Assembly: GCF_009856295.1 (NCBI RefSeq)
Contig: NZ_WMEU01000005.1
Coordinates: 186,001-250,000 of the forward strand
Reading direction: 5' to 3'
Source: Pontibacillus yanchengensis
GTDB taxonomy: Bacteria > Bacillota > Bacilli > Bacillales > BH030062
Length of the DNA: 64,000 nucleotides
The position numbers and the translations under genes are program-made. The notes below the pieces were generated by a model. That model ran no database searches and was not told the DNA's origin. It saw only the letters and a list, made by a program, of their open reading frames with translations. The stretch's first letter is position 1. Each line of letters starts with the position of its first letter. Shown here piece by piece: positions 8,933-16,546 of the stretch.

Positions 8933-10171
8933 ATGCCTAATAAACAACAATTGGAAAAATATGCAGATCTAGCTCTCAAAAAGGGGGTGAACTTACAAGA
9001 GAACCAAACATTAATGATGAATGCTCCGATAGAAGGCGCTGATTTAGCTCGAATCGTAGCTCGAAAAGCCTATGAAATGGGTGCGAAGAATGTACATATT
9101 AATTGGTCAGATGATACCCTTCAACGCTTATGGTTCGATAACGCTGCGCAAGAAGTAATTGAGTCTGTACCAGAATGGAAAGTGGATATGTTTGATGCCT
9201 TTGCCGAGGAAGGGGCAGCTGTTTTATCCATTCGGTCAACAAACCCCGATTTATTAAATGGAGTGGATTCTAGTCGTATTGCTGCAGCAAACAAAGCATC
9301 TGGAGAAGCAATGAAAAACTTCCGCCAATATACGATGAACGATAAAATTACATGGTCCATTGTAGCGATACCAAATACAGAATGGGCTCAAAAGGTGTTC
9401 CCTGATGTTTCAGAACAAGAAGCTGTAGATAAGCTTTGGGAACAAATTTTCACGATTACCCGAGTAGACCAAGAGGATCCAATTAAAGCTTGGAATGAGC
9501 ATAACGAGATTTTGGGGAAGGCACGAGATTTTCTAAACAAAAAGCAGTTTAAAACATTAATATATAAAGCACCAGGTACAGAGTTGGAGGTTGAACTACC
9601 TGAAGGACATATTTGGAAAGGCGGAGCTTCTACATCGGAACAAGGCACCACATTTAATGCCAACATGCCTACGGAAGAAGTGTTTACGCTACCTCATAAG
9701 TATGGGGTGAATGGAACAGTTGCCAGCACGAAGCCACTTAGCTATGGAGGCAACTTGATTGATAACTTTACGTTAACGTTTGAAGAGGGAAAAGTTGTAG
9801 ACTTCAGTGCTGAACAAGGATATGAAACACTGAAGAATTTATTAGACATGGATGAAGGTGCTCGTCGTCTAGGAGAATTGGCCTTAGTCCCTCATCATTC
9901 TCCAATTTCTCAAAGTGGCATCATCTTTTATAACACATTATATGATGAAAATGCATCCTGCCACTTGGCACTTGGAAAAGCATACCCAAGTAGCATTAAG
10001 GGTGGAGCAGATATGAATGATGAGAAGCTAGATGAAAATGGCGTCAATAACAGTATTGTTCATGTTGACTTCATGGTTGGATCTGGTGAACTTAATATTG
10101 ATGGCATCACTGCAGACGGAAGTACAGAACCCGTTTTCCGTAACGGAAACTGGGCCATTGATTTTGAATAG
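8933..10171 (+). CDS. ampS: M29-family aminopeptidase
   Basis: 412 residues, the usual length of AmpS/PepS. The sequence follows the M29 family from the N-terminal QLEKYADLALKKGVNLQ to the metal-binding region. Visible markers are NMPTEEVFTLPHK (Glu and His), LVPHHSPIS and ASCHLALGKAYP. It is a cytoplasmic di-metal exopeptidase that removes N-terminal residues from peptides. GAGGGGGAAAA precedes the ATG. Transcribed alone, with a clear terminator behind it. Confidence 0.92.
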   Translation: MPNKQQLEKYADLALKKGVNLQENQTLMMNAPIEGADLARIVARKAYEMGAKNVHINWSDDTLQRLWFDNAAQEVIESVPEWKVDMFDAFAEEGAAVLSIRSTNPDLLNGVDSSRIAAANKASGEAMKNFRQYTMNDKITWSIVAIPNTEWAQKVFPDVSEQEAVDKLWEQIFTITRVDQEDPIKAWNEHNEILGKARDFLNKKQFKTLIYKAPGTELEVELPEGHIWKGGASTSEQGTTFNANMPTEEVFTLPHKYGVNGTVASTKPLSYGGNLIDNFTLTFEEGKVVDFSAEQGYETLKNLLDMDEGARRLGELALVPHHSPISQSGIIFYNTLYDENASCHLALGKAYPSSIKGGADMNDEKLDENGVNNSIVHVDFMVGSGELNIDGITADGSTEPVFRNGNWAIDFE

Positions 10172-10180
10172 ATAGAGATA

Positions 10181-10208
10181 ACTCCCATCTTAGGTGGGGG
10201 TTTTTTTA
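10181..10208 (+). terminator. Terminator of ampS
   Basis: ACTCCCA pairs with TGGGGGT, followed by seven T. Confidence 0.85.
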
Positions 10209-10224
10209 TGGCGTAAGTGTATGT

Positions 10225-10266
10225 GGGGGACTCACGCATATCAAGGGAGAACCCACGCATAACAAG
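10225..10266. repeat. Two tandem ~21-bp units containing CCACGCATA/TCACGCATA
   Basis: GACTCACGCATATCAAG and AACCCACGCATAACAAG follow one another just after the ampS terminator. This looks like the remnant of a short intergenic tandem repeat. No function is evident. Confidence 0.5.
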
Positions 10267-10446
10267 AGCCCCTCCGCTCACCTGAAGTTTGAAAAAATGC
10301 TTGTAAAGGATAAGCATGGGAATTTGTGGCTGTTTCTTTTATATTACAGTTCTATTAAAACGGTTTTGATAGCGTTTGATAATAATAAGGGGAGGCTATA
10401 GAAAAAGTAAACAATCTTCTATCATCCTATAAAAGAGGCGATCATC

Positions 10447-11163
10447 ATGCGAAAACTGATTAATAGCTTGCTTATGACATTCATTGGTGTTTTTTTACTT
10501 GTTTTCAGCTTATATCATTTAATGAATGCACAAACTTATCAAGTCGCAGGAAAACTCATAACTGATGTCGATACTGATGCAAAGGTTGTTGCTTTAACGT
10601 TTGATGGCGGTCCTACTGAAATAACAGAAAATATATTAGTGTCCCTTGAGAAGTACAAAGTACAAGCTACCTTCTTCCTGAATGGAAGTACAATTATGAA
10701 ATATCCTGAGCAATTGAAAAATATTGTCCAAACGAATCATCAAATTGGAAATCAGAGTTATTCATACGAGAAAATGATCTTCAAAAGTCCTTCATGGGTG
10801 AAGCATGAAATTGAAACCACCGACCAATTGATTCGTGATGCTGGCTATGAAGGTACCATTCCTTTTCGCCCCCCTTATGGCAAGAAACTATTTGTTCTTC
10901 CGTTTTATCTCCAACAACAAGAACGCGATACCGTTATGTGGTCCATTGAACCTAAAATCTATGCTGATATTGATTCAGAGCCAGAAAGTATCATTCAAGA
11001 TGTGAGCAGCAGTGTAAAACCTGGATCAATTATTTCCCTAGAAGTAATGTATGAGAGTAATGAACAATATACTATTGAGACAATTGAGGGCATCATTGAA
11101 AAACTATCTGCAAAAGGATATTCATTCACGACAGTTTCTAAACTAATGACTTATCAGAAGTAA
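10447..11163 (+). CDS. Degenerate polysaccharide deacetylase (NodB fold), probably inactive
   Basis: 238 residues with an N-terminal membrane anchor (about 1-28) and one NodB-homology domain facing outward. The fold is recognisable from TFDGGPT (51-57), ATFFLNG, GNQSYSY (101-107) and FRPPYGK (140-146). The catalytic elements are altered. Motif 1 TFDDGP has become TFDGGP. Motif 2 H-[ST]-x-x-H is Q-S-Y-S-Y. The Asp before the Trp of motif 4 and the His of motif 5 are also absent (ISLEVM). All three usual metal ligands are gone. Active relatives remove acetyl groups from peptidoglycan or chitin-like glycans. This one may bind glycan or act as a scaffold, which is inference. Confidence 0.78.
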   Translation: MRKLINSLLMTFIGVFLLVFSLYHLMNAQTYQVAGKLITDVDTDAKVVALTFDGGPTEITENILVSLEKYKVQATFFLNGSTIMKYPEQLKNIVQTNHQIGNQSYSYEKMIFKSPSWVKHEIETTDQLIRDAGYEGTIPFRPPYGKKLFVLPFYLQQQERDTVMWSIEPKIYADIDSEPESIIQDVSSSVKPGSIISLEVMYESNEQYTIETIEGIIEKLSAKGYSFTTVSKLMTYQK

Positions 11164-11235
11164 CAACGCCCCCCTTCAATATTAGAGGAGATTATAGTAT
11201 ACTAAATCCAAACAAATGTTCTGTGAGGGATCGGT

Positions 11236-13395
11236 ATGGAATTAGGTATGCTAAGTGGATTAAACGAGATGCAACAATTAGCGGTTACGACAACCGAAGG
11301 ATCCATTCGAGTAATTGCAGGTGCAGGCTCTGGGAAAACGAGAGCGTTAACGAATCGATATGCCTATCTCGTTAATGCTCTTGGTATCGAACCATCTAAC
11401 TTATTGTGTGTAACGTTTACGAACAAAGCTTCACAAGAGATGAAACGCAGGGTTAAGAAATTAATAGGTGGAGAGCGGGATACAGGTTATATTTCCACTT
11501 ATCATGGTTTTTGTGTACGGATTCTACGAGAAGATATCCATCATCTTTTCTACCCGAAGAACTTTCTGATCTTAGATACGGAGGACCAAAAAACTATACT
11601 TAGAGAAATATACGAGGAACTGCAACTAAAGATTAATGATAGCAAGTTTAATCGTATTCTAAAAAAAATAGCCGAAATGAAAATGGATACAGAGTATGTG
11701 TATCAATTGATGAATCGAGAGAATCCTATTGATCCCGAAAAGACGGAAGATCAAGATCGCAAAATTATCTTGATGTATTTGAAAAAGCAAAAGCGGGTTT
11801 ATGGGCTGGATTTTGATGACTTAATGAACTTTACTTTTGTCCTGTTCAAAGAGTATAAAAAGGTACTAGAAAAGTGGCAGGATCACTTGCATTATATCCA
11901 AGTCGATGAGTTCCAAGATAGTAGCTCTAGGCAGTTTGAATTAATTCGTTTGTTGAGTGAAAAGCATAAGAACCTTTTCGTAGTAGGTGATCCAGATCAA
12001 ACCATCTATGAATGGCGAGGCGCTGATCCGAAATTTATTGTTCATTTTGAAAAATGGTATCCAGATTGCCAAACGATATTTCTCAATCAAAATTATCGCT
12101 CAACTCCAGAAATTCTTGAAATCGGAAATTCATTAATACGAAACAATAAATTGCGAGTGGATAAAGATATGTTTACGGAGTCTCCTTCAGGATTGAAGGT
12201 GATTCATTATCATGGGAAGAGCGAACAAGAGGAAGCGAAATGGATACTAAACCAGATCAAACACTTGGTGAAGGAAAAAGGATCCAGATTAAGCCAAATT
12301 GCCATTTTGTATCGGGCAAATTATTTATCCAGGTTTATTGAACAAGAGTTAATACATGAAAATATAGAATATGCCATATTCGGTGGGTTTAAGTTCTTTG
12401 AACGTAAGGAAATAAAAGATGCACTAGCTCTCTTGCGTTTGCTAGCTTTTGGTGATGATTTATCTTTCTTAAGGATTGTGAATACGCCCAAACGCCAGAT
12501 TGGAAAAAAACGCATCCAACTATTACGTGAATGGGCCGAACAAGAGGGGCTAACTTTATATGATACGTTAAAGAAATATGCTCAACATGAACAATTCCAA
12601 AGGACGAAGGCACAAGAATTTGTGCAAGCTATAGAGTCATTAAAGGTAAAAAAAGACGAAGTAGCTGTTTCAGATTTACTGCAGGATGTATTACAAGCAA
12701 CAGGGTATGAAGCATTGATTCGAGAGGACGGAGACCAAGATCGATTAGATAATGTTATGGAACTCCAACGATCATTAGTTCAGTATGAAGCGTCTTATGG
12801 GGAAGACTTATCATTAGAGTACTACCTTCAGATGCTTACGCTGTACACAGAAAATGACAGGGAAGATGATAAAGATTCTGTTAAGCTCATGACGATTCAT
12901 ACGGCTAAAGGACTGGAATATCCATATGTATTTTTGATTGGAATGTCGGAAAATATCCTTCCAAATGAGCGTTCCTTACGAGATCGGAAAGAGTATGCGT
13001 TAGAAGAAGAGCGACGCTTAGCTTATGTTGCCATTACTAGAGCGGAGAAAGAGTTATATCTTACCGAATCAGAAGGATTTACTGGAAGAGGACAGAAGAA
13101 ATATCCATCTCGTTTTATTTTCGAATTAGATGAAGAACGCTGCCGTCATATTGGGGTAATGGATCGAAACCTGGAAGAAGAGGCAAAAGAAGTTATCCGT
13201 GTAGCCAGAAGGCTACAAACACAACCAGAAACAGAAGCTGCACATGATGAAGGGGCTAAAGTACATCATCCTGTCTTTGGGGAAGGTATTATAGAAAGTA
13301 TCGATGAAAAGAAACAAATGTATATGGTTCATTTTGAAACAATGGAAATTACTAGGCCGATAAGCTGGAGTTTTAAAGGTCTTACAAAGGAATAA
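11236..13395 (+). CDS. UvrD/PcrA-like superfamily 1 ATP-dependent DNA helicase
   Basis: 719 residues. Walker A is GAGSGKT (29-35), motif Ia is TFTNKASQEM, motif II is VDEFQDS (about 222-228), motif III is VGDPDQTIYEWRGA, motif IV is NYRST, motif V is TIHTAKGLEYP and motif VI is VAITRAEKELY. The last ~50 residues include KVHHPVFGEGIIESI, the small SH3/Tudor-like domain that in PcrA contacts RNA polymerase. It should unwind DNA 3'-5' in repair or transcription-coupled processes. B. subtilis has a second UvrD-like helicase besides PcrA (YjcD) and this may be its counterpart. ATG 11236 follows GTGAGGGA; the downstream ATG 11248 is a weaker alternative. Confidence 0.9.
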   Translation: MELGMLSGLNEMQQLAVTTTEGSIRVIAGAGSGKTRALTNRYAYLVNALGIEPSNLLCVTFTNKASQEMKRRVKKLIGGERDTGYISTYHGFCVRILREDIHHLFYPKNFLILDTEDQKTILREIYEELQLKINDSKFNRILKKIAEMKMDTEYVYQLMNRENPIDPEKTEDQDRKIILMYLKKQKRVYGLDFDDLMNFTFVLFKEYKKVLEKWQDHLHYIQVDEFQDSSSRQFELIRLLSEKHKNLFVVGDPDQTIYEWRGADPKFIVHFEKWYPDCQTIFLNQNYRSTPEILEIGNSLIRNNKLRVDKDMFTESPSGLKVIHYHGKSEQEEAKWILNQIKHLVKEKGSRLSQIAILYRANYLSRFIEQELIHENIEYAIFGGFKFFERKEIKDALALLRLLAFGDDLSFLRIVNTPKRQIGKKRIQLLREWAEQEGLTLYDTLKKYAQHEQFQRTKAQEFVQAIESLKVKKDEVAVSDLLQDVLQATGYEALIREDGDQDRLDNVMELQRSLVQYEASYGEDLSLEYYLQMLTLYTENDREDDKDSVKLMTIHTAKGLEYPYVFLIGMSENILPNERSLRDRKEYALEEERRLAYVAITRAEKELYLTESEGFTGRGQKKYPSRFIFELDEERCRHIGVMDRNLEEEAKEVIRVARRLQTQPETEAAHDEGAKVHHPVFGEGIIESIDEKKQMYMVHFETMEITRPISWSFKGLTKE

Positions 13396-13410
13396 AGCTA
13401 GAGTATGTAG

Positions 13411-13430
13411 TTGATCAAACGTTTGATCAA
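13411..13430. promoter_or_regulatory. Perfect 20-bp palindrome
   Basis: TTGATCAAACGTTTGATCAA lies between the helicase stop and its terminator. Nearly the same sequence occurs at 62999-63020 before the AraC-family gene. It has the form of an operator for a dimeric regulator; its role is unknown. Confidence 0.5.
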
Positions 13431-13436
13431 CAAAAA

Positions 13437-13482
13437 AAATCCTGATTGTACCTCTTGTTGAGGGTGATCAGGATGTTTTTTG
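13437..13482 (+). terminator. Terminator of the helicase gene
   Basis: ATCCTGAT (13439-13446) pairs with ATCAGGAT (13467-13474), with further pairing inside and GTTTTTTG behind. Confidence 0.85.
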
Positions 13483-13518
13483 TTCGTACAGAAAGTAGTA
13501 TATGAGTGGTGCATTTAT

Positions 13519-13712
13519 GCTAGCTCCAGCGCCCAGCGACTAGTGTGCTTCCCTCGCCTCCGGTCGATAAGTCAACATCGGATCGCTATCGCCCCGTGTT
13601 TCTTGTCGGATTACACGAGGTAGGTTGGTTCGATGTTGCTGCGTGATGAAGCGGTCTTAATCGAACCTCCTCTAGAAGCCCATACGTCGCTAACCGGACG
13701 CTTTCGAGCGCT
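13519..13712 (+). repeat. Dispersed hairpin repeat (copy C), centre inverted
   Basis: The left end (AGCTCCAGCGCCCAGCGACT to GATAAGTCAACATCGG) and right end (CATACGTCGCTAACCGG) have the plus orientation of the other copies. The centre (about 13618-13671), with GGTTGGTTCGATGTTGCTGC and AATCGAACCTCC, is the reverse complement of the centre in copies G and H. TTCGAT/ATCGAA arms bracket the inverted part. Confidence 0.75.
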
Positions 13713-13848
13713 TTTGGAATTTTGGAGTGAGATTTTCAGAATAGGATCGACTTTTTCGATATAGGAGCGAGAATTGGAAAACAGGAGCGACATTTGAAAA
13801 ATAGGGGCGACCTGCCCATGCCAGCTCCCGGGCGCTTGCGCTTTTATT
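13713..13848 (+). repeat. Five-unit array with exact 20-bp period, then repeat right-end tail
   Basis: Octamers related to AGGAGCGA begin at 13723, 13743, 13763, 13783 and 13803, exactly 20 bp apart, with A/T-rich spacers. The array ends in GGGCGCTTGCGCTTTT, the usual right-end tail of the dispersed repeat. It lies directly behind the purine permease gene. Confidence 0.75.
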
Positions 13849-13849
13849 A

Positions 13850-15163
13850 TTAAGGACTTACCCAGAAGTAAACGATAAATAGGACAAACAGCACATACAT
13901 CATTGGGTGGATATCTTTTCCTCGTTTTGCGGATAGGAATGTAATCGGATATAAGATGAATCCTAATGCGATGCCTGTAGCTACACTGAATGTGAGAGGC
14001 ATCATGATAATGGTGATAAAGGCTGGAATCGCAACATCTAGACGATCCCAATCAATTTGTTTTACTTCGGTAGCCATCATTGCCCCGACAATGATTAAGG
14101 CTGGTGCTGTCACACTGGTTGGAACGATGGATAGCACAGGTTCAAAGAAAATAGCTAACGCAAAAAAAGCGCTCATTACAACAGAGGTGAATCCTGTTCT
14201 CCCGCCTGCACCTATACCAGCAGAGGATTCAATCATAGATGCTGTTGTCGAAGTGCCAAGTAATGCGCCTACTGTAGAGGCTGTACTATCTGATAACAAG
14301 GCACGCCCTGCATTAGGCACTTCATTGTTTCGTATAAGGCCGGCTTGAGAAGCGATGGCAATTAAGGTACCAGCTGTATCAAAAAATGCTACAAATAAAA
14401 ACGTGAAAATGACAGGAAGCACTTGAGGTGATAGTGCTTGTGCCAAGTTTTCTGGTTGTAGTGCTACTAAGAAAGTTGGTTCGAGGCTTGGGACTTTTCC
14501 AATAATTTGATTAGGTTTATCAATAACGCCCAATAATACCCCGGTAATGGTAGCGAGGATAATACCATAAAAAATGGCACCTCTCCAACCCATTACAAGC
14601 ATGATAATCGTAATAATAAAAGCAAAAATAGCAAGTAATGTAGTCGGAGTTGTAAGGTTACCTAGTTGGACAAATGTAGATTGACTACTGGTCACTAGGC
14701 CAGCATTTTTTAAGCCAATAAAGGCAATGAAAAAGCCAATACCTCCAGCTACAGCATGTTTTAAGTCTTGAGGGATGGCATTAATAATTTTTTCGCGGAT
14801 TTTCAATAAGCTTAAGATCATGAATAAAATCGCTGCGATGAATACGCCAGTTAGTGCTACTTGCCATTCCACACCTAGCGATTGCACAACACCATAAGTA
14901 AAAAACGCATTTAACCCCATACTTGGTGCGATTCCGATTGGATAATTTGCATAAAGTCCAATCATCAATGTGCCAAATAAGATCGTTAGTGCAGTGGCTG
15001 TGAATACAGCTCCTTTATCCATTCCAGCCTCGCCAAGTACAGCTGGATTGACAACTAAAATATATGCTAAAGCAAGGAATGTCGTCATTCCTGCAATGGT
15101 TTCCTGTTTGAAATTGGTTTGCCTCTCATTAAACTGAAAATACTGAGCTATTCGTTTCATCAT
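13850..15163 (-). CDS. pbuG: NCS2-family purine permease (hypoxanthine/guanine type)
   Basis: 437 residues with 12-14 membrane segments. It is an AzgA-type NCS2 carrier: the N-terminus has ETIAGMTTFLALAYILVVNP, then PIGIAPSMGLNAFF, and later FDTAGTLIAIASQAG. The start is the first of two adjacent ATGs at 15163, preceded by AAGGGAGG; a longer upstream reading frame runs through the riboswitch terminator and is not real. It takes up purine bases by proton symport. A guanine-class riboswitch with a terminator precedes it, as for B. subtilis pbuG, supporting hypoxanthine/guanine as substrate. The xanthine carrier PbuX is of a different NCS2 type. Confidence 0.9.
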   Translation of the reverse strand: MMKRIAQYFQFNERQTNFKQETIAGMTTFLALAYILVVNPAVLGEAGMDKGAVFTATALTILFGTLMIGLYANYPIGIAPSMGLNAFFTYGVVQSLGVEWQVALTGVFIAAILFMILSLLKIREKIINAIPQDLKHAVAGGIGFFIAFIGLKNAGLVTSSQSTFVQLGNLTTPTTLLAIFAFIITIIMLVMGWRGAIFYGIILATITGVLLGVIDKPNQIIGKVPSLEPTFLVALQPENLAQALSPQVLPVIFTFLFVAFFDTAGTLIAIASQAGLIRNNEVPNAGRALLSDSTASTVGALLGTSTTASMIESSAGIGAGGRTGFTSVVMSAFFALAIFFEPVLSIVPTSVTAPALIIVGAMMATEVKQIDWDRLDVAIPAFITIIMMPLTFSVATGIALGFILYPITFLSAKRGKDIHPMMYVLFVLFIVYFWVSP

Positions 15164-15204
15164 GATAAAACCTCCCTTTGCAAAATAATTAATGTCAATT
15201 AATA

Positions 15205-15241
15205 CAAAAAAGCCTCGGAAAAGCAATTGCTTACCGAAGCT
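15205..15241 (-). terminator. Expression-platform terminator of the purine riboswitch
   Basis: AGCTTCGG pairs with CCGAGGCT, followed by TTTTTT on the minus strand. Upstream, the 3' strand of aptamer stem P1 can instead pair with TCCCTTTGTAG, giving the alternative fold. Confidence 0.85.
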
Positions 15242-15294
15242 ACAGGTCTACAAAGGGATTCGTTTATTTCATGGTGTAACGAATAAACAATATC

Positions 15295-15363
15295 CCTTGT
15301 AGCCAAGCTATTTACGGTAGCTTAGTAGATACGTTTGAGCCCTATTCTCAAACTTATACAAGG
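15295..15363 (-). ncRNA. Guanine-class purine riboswitch aptamer
   Basis: Read on the minus strand, P1 is CCTTGTA/TACAAGG. P2 is GTTTGAG/CTCAAAC with loop AATAGGG. J2/3 contains TATCTAC. P3 is AAGCTA/TAGCTT with the conserved loop CCGTAAA. J3/1 is GGC, so the specificity base is C, meaning guanine or hypoxanthine. GG in L2 and CC in L3 allow the kissing interaction. The base before the specificity C is G rather than the usual A. It lies about 130 nt before pbuG and should switch transcription off when purine binds. Confidence 0.9.
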
Positions 15364-15570
15364 AATGTAGTGAAGTGAAGTATAGTGTTGTAAAGATCAT
15401 AAGGCGTTTAATGACGCCACTTTTGAAACTTTAGCAGTGTACAAGACCAACGTCAATACAATGCATGCGAATAATATATAAGCAGAATTTTCTGTAATGG
15501 AAGTTATGTACATATTTCAATAATAAGTACTCATAATAAAGATGACTTTGCTTAATTAGGAGGAAATGAA

Positions 15571-16230
15571 ATGAACAATCAACAACCACAGCAACCTGGG
15601 CAAGCTCAGCAACCGAATGTAGGAGGAGCTGCGCAAGGAATGCCTCAAAACATGATTCATGGTGGTCATGAAGTTTTTGATTTGCATGAAGTACTAGCTT
15701 CTGTAATCAATGTATTAGACCAGTATATGATGTTTCGCCAGTATGTACAGGATCAAGAATTAACAAACATACTTGATCGCCAGTACAATTTTATCGAGCA
15801 GCAATATAATACGGTTGTAGATGCGTTCTCGACAGGGGCAGATCCTCAGGTGCCAACACAGCAATATAAAATGCAACAGAGTAATGAAGTGGTATTCGGT
15901 GTGAAACCAACACAACCAAAAAAACCAAATCGTTCGTTAGCTGATATAAAAGATCAAGGCATATCAGGTCATATGTTAGGTCTTATTAAATCAACTGCTT
16001 CCCTGTTAACAATGACTGCTGTGGAAGCAACAAATCCAGTTGTACGTCGTGTGTTAGCTGATAGCGTGCCAAATTATATTGAAATGGCTTATGAGATTTT
16101 CTTATACCAAAATAAGCATCAGTACTACCAAGTTCCACAACTCGCTCAACAGGATATGACAGCCATGGTGAATGGTTTTGCAAAAACACAAGGTCAGGCA
16201 CAAATGCCGCAAAATAAAATGACCCATTAA
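15571..16230 (+). CDS. yhcQ: CotF-family spore coat protein
   Basis: 219 residues. The N-terminus is rich in Gln, Pro and Gly. A CotF-type helical bundle follows, with HEVFDLHEVLASVINVLDQY, a middle linker, and the conserved C-terminal phrase VRRVLADSVPNYIEMAYEIF. The length and flanking Gln-rich tails match B. subtilis YhcQ. CotF proteins are made in the mother cell and deposited in the coat. AGGAGG lies before the ATG. It stands alone, with a long hairpin behind it. Confidence 0.85.
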   Translation: MNNQQPQQPGQAQQPNVGGAAQGMPQNMIHGGHEVFDLHEVLASVINVLDQYMMFRQYVQDQELTNILDRQYNFIEQQYNTVVDAFSTGADPQVPTQQYKMQQSNEVVFGVKPTQPKKPNRSLADIKDQGISGHMLGLIKSTASLLTMTAVEATNPVVRRVLADSVPNYIEMAYEIFLYQNKHQYYQVPQLAQQDMTAMVNGFAKTQGQAQMPQNKMTH

Positions 16231-16243
16231 AGTTGTATTATAC

Positions 16244-16280
16244 AACCGTACGAGATTCGTAATTAGAATCTCGTACGGTT
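16244..16280 (+). terminator. Long hairpin after the coat protein gene
   Basis: AACCGTACGAGATTC and GAATCTCGTACGGTT pair perfectly over 15 bp around a 7-nt loop. The T-tract is weak (ATTGTATG). Confidence 0.7.
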
Positions 16281-16546
16281 ATTGTATGTAGTTACAGAAG
16301 GTAATTGGTGAAGTAAAAAAATGTTTTATTTCAGCTAAATAGATGTTGGTTCTATTATAAAACACAAGGATAGTGGAAAGTTAGACCTGAGTCTAATGGG
16401 AAATAAGTTGCCCTACATTAGGGATGGAGATACATAAAGGTACATCATTTTCATATTTTTGGTAAAAAAACTGAAACTTATAGTAGACTGTTCCGTAGAG
16501 TTCTGTTGAAAGAATTTTTTACCAAAATAAAGAGAGGATGGAAAAA
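16281..16546. other. Leader region of the exported 560-residue protein
   Basis: No gene seen. TTTTTGGTAAAAAA near 16458 and TTTTTTACCAAAAT near 16515 form an inverted pair that could fold the 5' part of the mRNA just before the ribosome site. Confidence 0.4.

Noticed and set aside
13723..13812. Short CRISPR array
   Set aside because: Repeat units are only about 8 bp, spacers about 12 bp, and no cas genes are near.
13519..13848. Insertion sequence
   Set aside because: No transposase frame and no clear terminal repeats with target duplication were found in any repeat copy.
13611..14051. Minus-strand frame across repeat copy C
   Set aside because: It runs through repeat DNA and the end of the purine permease gene in another frame, with no ribosome site or family match.
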